Shown: positions 26,881-34,114, counted from the first letter of the stretch. The stretch: 40,236 nt of DNA from Candidatus Binatia bacterium (GCA_028278325.1 JANQEO010000065.1:1-40236), one strand, 5' to 3'. Notes: generated by a model from the sequence alone, not told the origin. Numbers and translations are program-made.

Positions 26881-27036
26881 CTATAGTCTGTAGACCATCG
26901 ACGGCACGCCCGCCGGCCAGGTGGTGACGAGACGACCGTGGATATCCGCAGCTGCGGCCTTGCAGTCTTCGTGATAAGTGTCCTTCGGGGAATACAGCGC
27001 CACCAAAGGTCCGGTATCTGCAAGGACCTCAGTCAC
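26881..27036 (-). pseudogene. truncated PIN-domain (VapC-type) toxin
   Basis: A GTG at 27036 starts M-T-E-V-L-A-D-T-G-P-L-V-A-L-Y, the first strand and helix of a PIN ribonuclease with its first acidic residue (D7). The frame continues with D-x-Y-H-E-D-C and L-V-T-T-W-P, then diverges and stops after 51 residues. Complete PIN toxins have about 130 residues and three further acidic positions, so this copy should be inactive. The start overlaps the stop of the preceding antitoxin-like gene by 8 bases, the normal arrangement for a VapBC operon. Confidence 0.75.
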
Positions 27037-27298
27037 GTCCGAAGCCGGAGAGATGCTCGGGGTTGGTGCTCAGGTCGGGGGGCAAGTCCTCGCCGGCACC
27101 AACGAACCCGGATGCGGTGGCAAGCTCGAGGCAACTGGCATCCTGGCCCGACGATTCGCCTCGTTCTTTGGAGAGCTCCTTCTTCAAGCCAGCTTGAATG
27201 ACTCTGAAGACCAGAGCTTGGAAGGTAACCCGGCGTTTCCGAGCGAGTGCTCGGAGCTTCGCGAGTTGCCCTTCGTCGAGTTTGACAGAGTCATTCAT
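27029..27298 (-). CDS. ribbon-helix-helix antitoxin-like protein
   Basis: This 89-residue protein begins M-N-D-S-V-K-L-D-E-G-Q-L-A-K-L-R-A-L-A, a short strand followed by a helix, then V-T-F-Q-A-L-V-F-R-V-I-Q-A-G-L, the second helix expected of ribbon-helix-helix DNA-binding proteins. The C-terminal half is polar and could be the toxin-binding part. It lies directly before, and overlaps, a truncated PIN toxin, so it is most likely the antitoxin of a degraded VapBC module. It may still bind its own promoter. The open frame is intact. Confidence 0.65.
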   Translation of the reverse strand: MNDSVKLDEGQLAKLRALARKRRVTFQALVFRVIQAGLKKELSKERGESSGQDASCLELATASGFVGAGEDLPPDLSTNPEHLSGFGRD

Positions 27299-27404
27299 AC
27301 CTACAGGGTATCACGGAGAGGCTTAGGCGAGCAAGCCTGAGCGCCTGTAAGTGACTGGTATGAAGTTCGTTATGCCTGGTTCGAAAGCAGCCGGGTGGCG
27401 GCGC

Positions 27405-27428
27405 ATCAAAGCCCCGCGGAAGCGGGGC
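27405..27428 (-). terminator. rho-independent-like terminator after the ArdC-type gene
   Basis: On the minus strand GCCCCG, loop CTTCCG and CGGGGC (27428-27411) are followed by TTTGATG. It starts 10 bases after the stop codon. The T-run is short. Confidence 0.55.
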
Positions 27429-27437
27429 AGTAGGCCC

Positions 27438-28211
27438 TCAAGCGAGGGCCTGGATGATGTGAGAGGCAGCGGACTGGATGCGCTGGAGGGAAGCGGCCAG
27501 GGTGTCGCAGTCACCCTGGTAGAGCTGGATGTAGTCGGAAGCTGCGGTGCCAGTCTCGAGACCCACAGCGTGGGAGACCACGAATGCGACTGCTTCAGCC
27601 TCGGTCTCGCGGACAGTCTTGGGGAGACGCGGAGCGTCGGAGTTCTTGTGGAGCAACTCATGTGCGAGCTCGTGAGCGAGGACTGAGAACTCCTCGGCTC
27701 GCGCGAGGCCCGAACGAATCTCGATGCGGCCACCGTAGGAGCGGCCGTCAGCGCCGCCGAGGTCCTCCGCGTAGTCAAGGCGGATTCCCTTGTCGCGGAT
27801 GAAGGCCATCAGCTCGTCGATGTGACCTGCAGGGTCACCGGAGACAGCAGCCGGCTCAGGAAGGGGCTCGCCGTCAGTCTGACTCACGTCGAAGACGTGC
27901 GCGGCACGGAAGCCCGCTACAGCTCGTTCGTTGTCGTCGTTCTTGCGAACGATGGGCGCGATGATGACGATGCCCTTCTCGCCCTTTCGGACGTGTCGGC
28001 CGAGCTTGGTCCAAGCGCGGAAGCCGGCAACGCGAGTGGCCTCGGGGCACTGCTGAGCGATGAGGACGCAGTTGCCGAAGCTGTAGTCGTGGAAGGTAGC
28101 CATGGTGCGAAGGTATCGCGCGAGTGAGTCGCTCTTGCCGGCGGCGAGGGCTGCCGCGAGGTCCTCAAGAGCGGCGTCGGTCCTGTTCTTTGCCTTCTCA
28201 GCTTTGTTCAT
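27438..28211 (-). CDS. ardC: ArdC-type antirestriction protein with metallopeptidase domain
   Basis: The 257-residue protein has the ArdC N-terminal single-stranded-DNA-binding-like domain (about residues 10-110: S-F-G-N-C-V-L-I-A-Q-Q and the family pattern V-A-G-F-R-A-W-T-K-L-G-R-x-V-R-K-G-E-K-G-I). A zinc-metallopeptidase domain of the ImmA/IrrE kind follows, with H-E-L-A-H-E-L-L-H at 180-188 and R-E-T-E-A-E-A-V-A-F at 201-210. Known ArdC proteins are carried by conjugative plasmids and protect incoming DNA from host restriction. The start at 28211 has GGAGG about 9 bases upstream; earlier in-frame codons look non-coding. Its upstream leader contains hairpins (28245-28295). The presence of this gene supports a plasmid or conjugative origin for the region. 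Confidence 0.88.
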   Translation of the reverse strand: MNKAEKAKNRTDAALEDLAAALAAGKSDSLARYLRTMATFHDYSFGNCVLIAQQCPEATRVAGFRAWTKLGRHVRKGEKGIVIIAPIVRKNDDNERAVAGFRAAHVFDVSQTDGEPLPEPAAVSGDPAGHIDELMAFIRDKGIRLDYAEDLGGADGRSYGGRIEIRSGLARAEEFSVLAHELAHELLHKNSDAPRLPKTVRETEAEAVAFVVSHAVGLETGTAASDYIQLYQGDCDTLAASLQRIQSAASHIIQALA

Positions 28212-28244
28212 TGTCCGTTCCTCCAGGTTCAAAGGGGTTTCTGT

Positions 28245-28295
28245 CCGTCCTTCACCCCTCAGGAGGACGGCAAAACCCCGCCTGGAGGGACGGGG
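28245..28295 (-). promoter_or_regulatory. structured leader upstream of the ArdC-type gene
   Basis: On the minus strand CCCCG (28295-28291), a ten-base loop and CGGGG (28280-28276) followed by TTTTG form a terminator-like hairpin. Directly after it CCGTCCT (28270-28264) pairs with AGGACGG (28251-28245). The ArdC-type gene starts 34 bases later. Either a terminator for upstream transcription or an attenuator is possible. Confidence 0.45.
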
Positions 28296-28492
28296 CGAGG
28301 ACAAGAGGAGGCGCGCAAGACCGATGCTTGAGGGTCGTGGATGAGAAGGCTTGTCATGGGCGCGCAGGCAAGCCAGGCGCAACGGGCCAGGGATTGGCGA
28401 ATGCTGAGGGCGGCGGCGCAGCGGTGCGCAGAAGTTAGTTGCTGTCGTAGGCGGTCGGCGGCAACGGCCGCTTGGCGACGTAGGGTTCGGTT

Positions 28493-28567
28493 CTATCCCC
28501 AGCCGAGAGCTGGGATGAAAATTAGTGAACAGAACCAAACGAGCGAGATGATGCGGAACGCGTTCAT
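28493..28567 (-). CDS. 24-residue membrane peptide
   Basis: The frame encodes a single hydrophobic helix (M-N-A-F-R-I-I-S-L-V-W-F-C-S-L-I-F-I-P-A) of 24 residues. AGGAGG at 28577-28572 lies 4 bases before the ATG, a stronger ribosome binding site than most genes in the window have. Function is unknown; small membrane peptides of this kind are common on plasmids and phages. Evidence is the ribosome binding site and composition only. Confidence 0.5.
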   Translation of the reverse strand: MNAFRIISLVWFCSLIFIPALGWG

Positions 28568-28752
28568 ACAACCTCCTGATGCGCTTAGACGTCCGTCAAC
28601 GAGGACCTGGCTCTCGTCGAAGTGTGAAGACGTTGTGGGCAGCACGGAGATAAACGATGCACGCCAAGTGCACGGGACGGACCTCAATGGCGCGTCTTTG
28701 AGCCCGCATCAGTCGTGAGTCCGCTTAAGCCGCCCTCCCCCGCTGTCTTGCG

Positions 28753-28785
28753 GTTTGACCTCTGCGCAAGCGGTGAAGGTCAAAC
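28753..28785. promoter_or_regulatory. inverted repeat before the 57-residue gene
   Basis: GTTTGACC (28753-28760) and GGTCAAAC (28778-28785) form a perfect 8-base inverted repeat with a 17-base loop, ending 22 bases before the ATG at 28808. It could be an operator or a 5' UTR hairpin. Confidence 0.45.
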
Positions 28786-28807
28786 GCAAACCAACAGGGA
28801 GGTAGCG

Positions 28808-28981
28808 ATGAAAGCGAGACAACGACGAATGGAAGCGATGCCAAGACACGAACGGATCATGAACCCTCACGTGCAGTTCGTGCATGTACCCAGTCCGCGT
28901 GACCGCGCGGCGCTGTTCGCAAAGGGCTTCGCGTGGGGGCTTGCCATCAGCATGAGCGCGTGGCTCGTGTACTTGTTCTGA
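28808..28981 (+). CDS. small membrane protein, 57 residues
   Basis: The product has a basic N-terminal part (M-K-A-R-Q-R-R-M-E) and one C-terminal membrane helix (A-F-A-W-G-L-A-I-S-M-S-A-W-L-V-Y-L-F, approximate). AGGGAGG precedes the ATG at 28808 by 5 bases; an open frame reaching back to 28715 lacks such a site. A strong terminator follows 8 bases after the stop, so this looks like a compact single-gene unit. Nothing identifies its role. It is the only plus-strand gene in this part of the element. Confidence 0.6.
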   Translation: MKARQRRMEAMPRHERIMNPHVQFVHVPSPRDRAALFAKGFAWGLAISMSAWLVYLF

Positions 28982-28989
28982 GCACGGTA

Positions 28990-29017
28990 GAGCCCGTCCT
29001 TTGGGCGGGCTCCTTTT
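28990..29017 (+). terminator. rho-independent terminator
   Basis: GAGCCCGTCC (28990-28999), loop TTT and GGGCGGGCTC (29003-29012) form a 10-base-pair stem with one G-T pair, followed by CTTTT. Confidence 0.85.
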
Positions 29018-29110
29018 CCAACAGTTTCGAAGAGCGAGGGCCGATTGCACCAAGCTCGCGTGGCGGAGGCCGCCTGATCCAATCGATCCACTCCCCTGTT
29101 GGGCGCGTGT

Positions 29111-31195
29111 CTACTTGTTGCGTTGGGCGGCCGTTGGTCGGCGGGTGTTGACAGCGAGCGTGATGGGCACACGCGGTGTCCACGGGATCGTCCCTCTCAA
29201 GCTCGTTGAGCCGGTGAGTTTGATCGCGTTGCTGCCATCTCGAAAGCGACCGCTGCAGGCGATGCGCTTCGGTAGAAAGCCGAGACATGCTGACGTCGCA
29301 GGGTCGCCGTTCGCGGCCGTCCACTGGAGACCTGCGCTTGTCCGTGAACCCGCGACGATGATAGTCGCCTTCTCATCGTGGGAGTTGTCCGTGACCGTGA
29401 GTACCCCGGAGAACGCTCCTGTAGCGCGATCGGTGAACACGAGCTCCAGCTTCAGGGAGAATCGGCGCGTAGGCGGAAGCGGCTCCCCCGCGAGGTGTAC
29501 ATCGCGCTCTGAGAAGCTGCCAACGAAGCATTCGTCTGCGATCGTTGGCTTGAACGTCAACGCCCCCTCGAAAGCCATAAGGCCGTAGTCTCTGGGCTCG
29601 CCGATTGCGCAGTTGCACCGCTTGCAAACAGTGACCTTGAGCTTCTGGGGTGATCTCTCGTAGGCCCGGCGTGGACGTTCGATAGTCCGGCGTTCCGTTG
29701 TTCGTGCGCTGGCCACGGCGTCGGATGTGAGAACGATGCCCGAGAAGGAACGCCCAGGGTCTGACTCAGTGGTGCAGGCACGGCGATGCAGTGACGACAG
29801 GACTCGCAGATCACAGTATGCACAGTGGTAGTTCCCAAGCCGGTGTTGAGAAAGACCCGCGTGGAAGCGAACGAGAGAGCGGTGCTTGGCTCCGCGCGCG
29901 AAGGAGGCCATGCGGGCCTGGGCAAACATCGGGCTTCCCAGGCGGTGTTGCCACTCGGTCTCCGAGAGCTGCCACGCCCGCTCGTCGGGAGACGGGAATG
30001 CGTGGGAGACGCCCATGTTCTTGAGCGCCCAGTGACACGCGTAGCTGTATTCCGCGTCTCGGTCCCGGAGGCCCAGCTTGAGAGTGGGTGCTGCCCTCTT
30101 CAGCGCCGCGGCCCCAACGGAGCCAAGCGCCCGGATGACCGCCGCATCGGGCTTCAGATGCAGACTGGCCACAAGAGCATCGACGGCAGACGCCGCTTTG
30201 GGGCCAAGAGACTCGACCAAGGACAGGATTGCCGTCCTTTGATCAGTGTCCAGGAACCGCATGATGCAAGGAAACAACGACGCGGGGTGAGGCCCTGGTT
30301 TGGTGGCGACACGAATGAGATCGGGTACATGAGAGCTCTGAACCTCGTCGGCGATGACGTGAAGGAACTTGGCCGCTGACACATCGGGCTCGGTGCACAA
30401 AGACACAAGTCCGCTCACGGCTTGAGGCCTGACGGGCTCTGTGGCGTGGGTCACGGCGTGCTCGTACGCCTTGGCAAGCAGTGGGTTTGGCGCAGAGCGA
30501 GCCTCACGGATGTCAGCGAGGACCTCAAGAGCGGCTCGCTGCATCCTGTCGTGCCAGGTTTGCTCAACCTCACCGGTAAACGCGTATCGAATCTCTGCCA
30601 TGAGCCACTTCCCGAGTGAGTCTGAGGGCACCTCCGCTGGACGTAGGGGCGAAGCTTCGGCCGAGAACGCGAGCCCCAACCCTCGTACCGCGTGCTCCGG
30701 ATGCCTGGTGAGCAAGGCCTTGGCGTGGGACCGTGAGTCGAACAGAGATAGAGCGCTGATCACCGTCGTGACCACTGCGGGATGCTCAAGCCCGAACTTC
30801 TCAATGGCCAGAAGAGCCTCCTTGGGGCGGTTAGGTAGCTCCCTGGCCCAGCGAAGAAAGGTCCACCCGGCGACGTGCCCGAGCTCTTTGAGCATGGGGT
30901 GCTCATCGGTAATGAGAGTGGGCTGAGGCGGCTTAGGAGGGGCCGCGGGCGCGGCCTTGGCGCTCGGGTCTGCCTGCGGCTTCTGGCACTTCTGGTTCGA
31001 ATCAGCGGGCTGAACCGGGTCACGAGTCGTCGCAGGAAGTTCGGGCTGCGCCTCGTCGTTGACGAGCGCGGAACTCTCGGCAGGTTTGGCCTGGTGCACT
31101 TTGATTGCGGAGTCGTTGGAACAGGACGATGTGAGACCAAAGGCTACGGCCGAGAGGGCCAGAGCGAAGACGAACTGGATGCGTTGAGTGGTCAT
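29111..31195 (-). CDS. HEAT-like repeat lipoprotein with paired CxxC motifs
   Basis: The 694-residue protein starts with a signal peptide ending L-T-S-S-C (Cys25), compatible with a lipoprotein, followed by a Pro/Ala/Gln-rich linker to about residue 95. Residues 105-395 are helical with HEAT-like spacing (for example A-L-L-A-I-E-K-F-G-L and A-A-V-I-R-A-L-G-S-V-G). Two cysteine pairs, H-C-A-Y-C (457-461) and C-K-R-C-N-C (524-529), could form a split zinc ribbon. The last 150 residues are beta-rich. I know no family for the whole. The ATG overlaps the stop of the upstream gene by the ATGA arrangement and has GGGAG upstream, so the two are co-expressed. Location outside the cytoplasmic membrane is inferred from the signal. 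Confidence 0.7.
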   Translation of the reverse strand: MTTQRIQFVFALALSAVAFGLTSSCSNDSAIKVHQAKPAESSALVNDEAQPELPATTRDPVQPADSNQKCQKPQADPSAKAAPAAPPKPPQPTLITDEHPMLKELGHVAGWTFLRWARELPNRPKEALLAIEKFGLEHPAVVTTVISALSLFDSRSHAKALLTRHPEHAVRGLGLAFSAEASPLRPAEVPSDSLGKWLMAEIRYAFTGEVEQTWHDRMQRAALEVLADIREARSAPNPLLAKAYEHAVTHATEPVRPQAVSGLVSLCTEPDVSAAKFLHVIADEVQSSHVPDLIRVATKPGPHPASLFPCIMRFLDTDQRTAILSLVESLGPKAASAVDALVASLHLKPDAAVIRALGSVGAAALKRAAPTLKLGLRDRDAEYSYACHWALKNMGVSHAFPSPDERAWQLSETEWQHRLGSPMFAQARMASFARGAKHRSLVRFHAGLSQHRLGNYHCAYCDLRVLSSLHRRACTTESDPGRSFSGIVLTSDAVASARTTERRTIERPRRAYERSPQKLKVTVCKRCNCAIGEPRDYGLMAFEGALTFKPTIADECFVGSFSERDVHLAGEPLPPTRRFSLKLELVFTDRATGAFSGVLTVTDNSHDEKATIIVAGSRTSAGLQWTAANGDPATSACLGFLPKRIACSGRFRDGSNAIKLTGSTSLRGTIPWTPRVPITLAVNTRRPTAAQRNK

Positions 31196-31677
31196 TGGGT
31201 ACTCCCTTCTATATGTGCGACGAGCTCCGCCAACGGAGTCTCGGTCAGTGGAACGAAAAGCTCTGGCGAGCGAGCGGTGTCGACCGCAATGGTGATTTCG
31301 ACGTGGCTCTGCCCCACAGCGGGCGCCGACAGCAGCAGTTGGTGCGAGAGCACGTCCGCAAGGTGAGGCGTCGGCTGCTCGTCGTGCTCCTGTAGCCGTT
31401 GGATTCGGATACTGAGACGCGCTTGTCCGTTGGCATCGAACGCAAGCCTGTGGGACGGGCAGAGCAGACGCAGCACGACATCGTCACCATCGGTGGCGCG
31501 AGCGATGATCGCGACTGAGACAGTGGGCGGCCTTCTGTCGTCTCCGAACGCGGAGCAACGCCACGCGATCGGCACGATGACCAGGGCCATGATGAGAGGC
31601 AGCGCGCCACGCCGCTTGCTCGTGTCCGAGCCCGTGGTCGCGATCTGCCGAGAGCGCGCGTTCGGTGTGGCGAACAT
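31192..31677 (-). CDS. single-span membrane protein of unknown function
   Basis: The 161-residue product has a polar N-terminal 25 residues, a membrane helix at about 26-40 (G-A-L-P-L-I-M-A-L-V-I-V-P-I-A-W) and a beta-rich outer domain with alternating hydrophobics (T-V-S-V-A-I-I-A-R, H-V-E-I-T-I-A-V-D). It lies directly upstream of, and overlaps, the HEAT-like lipoprotein gene, so the two may form a complex at the envelope. No strong Shine-Dalgarno site precedes the ATG at 31677, but the gap to the gene before it is only 15 bases, consistent with an operon starting at 32103. Confidence 0.65.
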   Translation of the reverse strand: MFATPNARSRQIATTGSDTSKRRGALPLIMALVIVPIAWRCSAFGDDRRPPTVSVAIIARATDGDDVVLRLLCPSHRLAFDANGQARLSIRIQRLQEHDEQPTPHLADVLSHQLLLSAPAVGQSHVEITIAVDTARSPELFVPLTETPLAELVAHIEGSTQ

Positions 31678-31692
31678 GACCTGAGCCTGCCG

Positions 31693-32103
31693 TCAGGGCT
31701 GAACGGGGTTCGGGACCGTGGCGCGGTCGTTTGTGAGGCGATAGCCGTCGCCATGCTTCGTGAACCTGGGATCCTTGAGGGCGGCCTTGATCTTGAGATG
31801 CAGGCCTCGCCGAGAGACCTGGTCTGGCAAACGCTCATCGATGGCGTCCTTGAGGGCCTGCTCGCTCAGCAGCCGTCCTCTCAGAGCGGTCTCGATGATG
31901 GAGGTGAGCTCTGCGTCAGAGATCTTTGCCGCGGGCTGTTTGCGGCGGGTCTTCCCTTCGAGCGCCCTGACGGCCGCGCGAACCTGGGTCAGCTCTTTGC
32001 GAATCTGCTGCCTGCGCGTGTCGGCGTCCGACTGTTCGCGCTGGAGACGCTGCTCCTCGGCGCGTAGCTGCTCGAGGAGCTCCTCTTTCTTGGTAGCTGC
32101 CAT
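31693..32103 (-). CDS. coiled-coil protein with winged-helix-like C-terminus
   Basis: The 136-residue protein has an N-terminal coiled coil (K-K-E-E-L-L-E-Q-L-R-A-E-E-Q-R-L-Q-R-E, to about residue 50), a lysine/arginine-rich hinge, and a C-terminal region at 62-130 with helices and a final basic beta hairpin (P-R-F-T-K-H-G-D-G-Y-R-L-T). That pattern fits a small winged helix that may bind DNA. No family was recognised. The start at 32103 has AAGGAG about 8 bases upstream, whereas an open frame to 32169 has none. The conserved bipartite motif at 32145-32175 lies 42 bases upstream, so this is probably the first gene of the operon with the two following envelope proteins. Confidence 0.65.
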   Translation of the reverse strand: MAATKKEELLEQLRAEEQRLQREQSDADTRRQQIRKELTQVRAAVRALEGKTRRKQPAAKISDAELTSIIETALRGRLLSEQALKDAIDERLPDQVSRRGLHLKIKAALKDPRFTKHGDGYRLTNDRATVPNPVQP

Positions 32104-32144
32104 GGTTGTGACTCCTTTGCGATGAGAGCGATGTGCCCGCCTCA

Positions 32145-32175
32145 CCGTTGGAGTCAGTCGCGATGGCATGACAGC
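32145..32175 (-). promoter_or_regulatory. bipartite motif copy upstream of the coiled-coil gene
   Basis: On the plus strand CCGTTGGAG, 13 bases, then CATGACAGC. In transcription direction it reads TGTCA then TCCAA. It matches the copies at 33980, 34716, 35402, 35953 and 39388 in the two blocks and in the spacer length. Confidence 0.5.
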
Positions 32176-32257
32176 TAATCCGAAATCATCTCTACCCTAC
32201 TTAACCTCATTCAATGTCTGGGTATGGAGAGGTCGACACGCGCCGCCAAGAGCCAAC

Positions 32258-32290
32258 AAAAAAGAGGGCCGCGCTTCTCGCGCGACCCTC
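32258..32290 (-). terminator. rho-independent terminator
   Basis: On the minus strand GAGGGTCGCGCG, a short loop and GCGCGGCCCTC are followed by TTTTTT (32263-32258). It lies 34 bases after the gene ending at 32324. Confidence 0.85.
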
Positions 32291-32323
32291 TCCCGAGGTC
32301 GGAACCTCTCGTTACAGCATCAA

Positions 32324-32641
32324 CTACAAGTTGGGCGCTGCTTCCGTCTCTTCGACGGCATCTGCATCCACCTTGTCCTCGTTGATGGCTTCGGCGTCCA
32401 CGCTCGCAGGAGCGTCAGACTGTTCCTGCAGCCACACAAAGGCCTGCTGGAGTACCAGCGCCGCTACTGGGAGTTCGTTCTTCCCAAGGCTGGAAGTGTC
32501 TTTCCACTCGTCATTGACTCGGTATGACCTCGTCAGTGTGACGCTGTGGAAGATGTCGCCTTCCTTGGTCTGGTTCTCCCAGATGGCCGCGGTGACACGA
32601 CCGAACTTGACCCGATGGACGGGTGCTTGCTTCTTCTTCAT
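32324..32641 (-). CDS. small conserved mobile-element-type protein
   Basis: The 105-residue protein contains V-K-F-G-R-V-T-A-A-I-W-E-N-Q, then S-V-T-L-T-R-S-Y-R-V-N-D-E-W-K-D-T and L-P-V-A-A-L-V-L-Q-Q-A, and an acidic C-terminus. I recall the pattern I-W-x-N-x followed by V-T-x-x-R-x-Y and W-K-x-(S/T) from small hypothetical proteins of planctomycete and proteobacterial mobile elements; no function is known to me. The fold may be a single-strand-binding-like beta barrel, which is a guess. AAGGAGG 5 bases before the ATG at 32641 sets the start. It has its own strong terminator. Confidence 0.6.
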   Translation of the reverse strand: MKKKQAPVHRVKFGRVTAAIWENQTKEGDIFHSVTLTRSYRVNDEWKDTSSLGKNELPVAALVLQQAFVWLQEQSDAPASVDAEAINEDKVDADAVEETEAAPNL

Positions 32642-32806
32642 GTTGTCCTCCTTGTTGGACGGTTTCGGGTTAGATCCACTGAGGTCGCACGCCGTAGCCC
32701 CGTTGAGGGCCGGCAAAGCGCGAGCCTCAGCAGGGCAAACGGGCTTGACGAGCGGGGTCACCCTTGACCGGGAAGACCGTCTGAAGCACGAGGCTCCTCG
32801 CTCTGT

Positions 32807-32825
32807 GTGAGGTGAGTCACCTCAC
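32807..32825. promoter_or_regulatory. perfect 9-1-9 palindrome
   Basis: GTGAGGTGA and TCACCTCAC surround a single G. It lies 166 bases upstream of the gene starting at 32641 and just beyond the terminator of the next gene, a typical position for an operator. I found no second copy. Confidence 0.5.
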
Positions 32826-32847
32826 TCTCGCACTCAGAAAGAGGGCG

Positions 32848-32879
32848 AGAAAAGGCGGCCGCACGAGAAACGTGCGACC
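32848..32879 (-). terminator. rho-independent terminator
   Basis: On the minus strand GGTCGCACG, loop TTTCT and CGTGCGGCC (32879-32857) are followed by GCCTTTTC. It begins 11 bases after the gene ending at 32890. Confidence 0.8.
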
Positions 32880-32889
32880 TGGGTTGGCA

Positions 32890-33081
32890 TCACAGCGCGT
32901 GCTGAATGCCGTGCAGTCCATAGACCACGAGGTGGGCAAGACCTATGGCCACCACGACCGCGCAGAAGAACGCGGTGGCGACGACTCTCCAGAACATCCT
33001 GGACCAAAGGAACCAGGTGAACATGAAGGTGCTTGCGGCACTCTCAACGGCCTTGTGCAACACGGGGCTTGTACGGTTCAT
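32890..33081 (-). CDS. small membrane protein, 63 residues
   Basis: The product has an N-terminal amphipathic part (M-N-R-T-S-P-V-L-H-K-A-V-E-S) and two closely spaced or one long hydrophobic stretch (F-M-F-T-W-F-L-W and V-V-A-T-A-F-F-C-A-V-V-V-A-I-G-L). AAGGAGA lies 6 bases before the ATG at 33081; the open frame upstream to 33291 has no such site. A weak copy of the bipartite motif (TGGAC, 13 bases, GGTG at 33131-33152) lies 50 bases upstream and a terminator follows. The function is unknown. Confidence 0.6.
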   Translation of the reverse strand: MNRTSPVLHKAVESAASTFMFTWFLWSRMFWRVVATAFFCAVVVAIGLAHLVVYGLHGIQHAL

Positions 33082-33130
33082 GGCGTTTCTCCTTATCAAT
33101 GTTTCAAAGGGCACAGAGCACTGTCCCCTC

Positions 33131-33152
33131 TGGACACCGACACGGCGCGGTG
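33131..33152 (-). promoter_or_regulatory. weak bipartite motif copy upstream of the 63-residue gene
   Basis: TGGAC, 13 bases and GGTG on the plus strand keep the spacer and core bases of the stronger copies, but the flanking bases differ. The distance to the start codon is 50 bases. Confidence 0.3.
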
Positions 33153-33270
33153 TTCCGCTCAGCAGCTTGCACGCGAAGTGAGCCCCCCGGTTTTGTGCCT
33201 CGGGTTGTAGGCACCGTCTTGATGTGACTTGCTCGCCCGACGGAAGGCGCTCAAGTGTGTTTGGAAGGAG

Positions 33271-33322
33271 TGTCCGGCCCGAACCGGACAAAAGGGTGAG
33301 CCATAGGAGAAACCTACGGCTC
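33271..33322 (-). terminator. rho-independent terminator followed by a second hairpin
   Basis: On the minus strand GAGCCGTAGG, loop TTTCT and CCTATGGCTC (33322-33298) run into ACCCTTTT. A second perfect inverted repeat, TGTCCGG and CCGGACA (33290-33271), follows directly. It lies after the gene ending at 33341. Confidence 0.75.
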
Positions 33323-33340
33323 GATGCGAGTGAGAGAGAC

Positions 33341-33571
33341 TCAGCTCGCGAACTGACCTTTCAAAACCACGTCACGATACACGTCGTCCAGCGTTGGGTT
33401 GCTGGGGAGTGTGTCGCGCGATGCCCATCCGTTCGTCGCATGAAGAGACTTCATTGCAACGCGGGTGGTTACGAGTTTCCTGAACCCACAGCCGACGACC
33501 GCGATCGCAATCAAAGTGATGACGAAGGCGGCAACGTTGTGTCGGGTCGGTGTGAACGCTTGGGGTCTCAT
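33341..33571 (-). CDS. small membrane protein or lipoprotein, 76 residues
   Basis: The product starts M-R-P-Q-A-F and has a hydrophobic segment ending V-V-G-C (Cys27 or so), which could be a lipobox or a membrane helix, followed by a basic and then polar C-terminus (N-P-T-L-D-D-V-Y-R-D). AGAGAGG lies 7 bases before the ATG at 33571, which favours this start over an ATG two codons upstream. No family recognised. A terminator follows. The upstream region of more than 500 bases holds repeat copy A. Confidence 0.55.
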   Translation of the reverse strand: MRPQAFTPTRHNVAAFVITLIAIAVVGCGFRKLVTTRVAMKSLHATNGWASRDTLPSNPTLDDVYRDVVLKGQFAS

Positions 33572-33920
33572 ATGCATACCTCTCTGAAGTTAGACAACTA
33601 AAGACACAGCCCGGAGTGGACTGTCTTCTCAGGTGCCTGTGAGGTGGTTTGATGAGCCAAGTTCTGATGCCTCGGTGTTTGGTGCCGTGTGTGGCGTCGG
33701 CGTTCGTCGATTTGTAGAGCGCTGACGATGAGCACATAGAATCTGGTTCGTTAGAAGAGTGGGGCCGGCGCTGACCGGTGGCGACTTGTCGCGAAGGCCC
33801 TCTCCACTGCCTGGTGCGTCGCGAGAGGAGAAACCCACACGAAATTCGGGCCAGGAAGTCGAGGCGTGAGGCCAGGAAGGTCTCACGCACAGGCTCAGCC
33901 GCGACGCGCCCCGTCGAGCG
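33572..33920. other. non-coding leader region
   Basis: No gene or clear promoter was recognised. It lies between the small lipoprotein-like gene and repeat copy A. Confidence 0.4.
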
Positions 33921-34068
33921 CCAGCCCACTCTTGTATTCGGTTGTCAGAGAACGGCGCTCGTAGAGCGCCTACACCCGTGCGTTGGATCAAGTCGGCACG
34001 CGGTGACAGAGAATTCTCAAGTGGCAAGAAGAAAAGGGCCGGCACCCAAAGGTGCCAGCTCACAAGGG
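33921..34068 (-). repeat. intergenic repeat, copy A (terminator, bipartite motif, hairpin)
   Basis: In transcription direction it holds a terminator hairpin with T-rich tail (GCTGGCACC and GGTGCCGGC, 34059-34038, then CCCTTTTCTTC), the bipartite motif (34010-33980) and a perfect hairpin GGCGCTC/GAGCGCC (33970-33954). Copies B and C keep the same order and spacing. Confidence 0.75.
33980..34010 (-). promoter_or_regulatory. bipartite motif copy in repeat A
   Basis: Plus-strand GCGTTGGAT, 13 bases, GGTGACAGA. It matches the copy at 39388 exactly in both blocks. Confidence 0.55.
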
Positions 34069-34114
34069 CAGCGCTCGGTCGTCGAGTGACGGCGACTCCG
34101 CAACGGCTCTTTGT

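Noticed and set aside
33629..34063. Minus-strand open frame covering repeat copy A
   Set aside because: It reads through a terminator hairpin and the repeat; similar short peptides from copy B simply reflect the DNA repeat.
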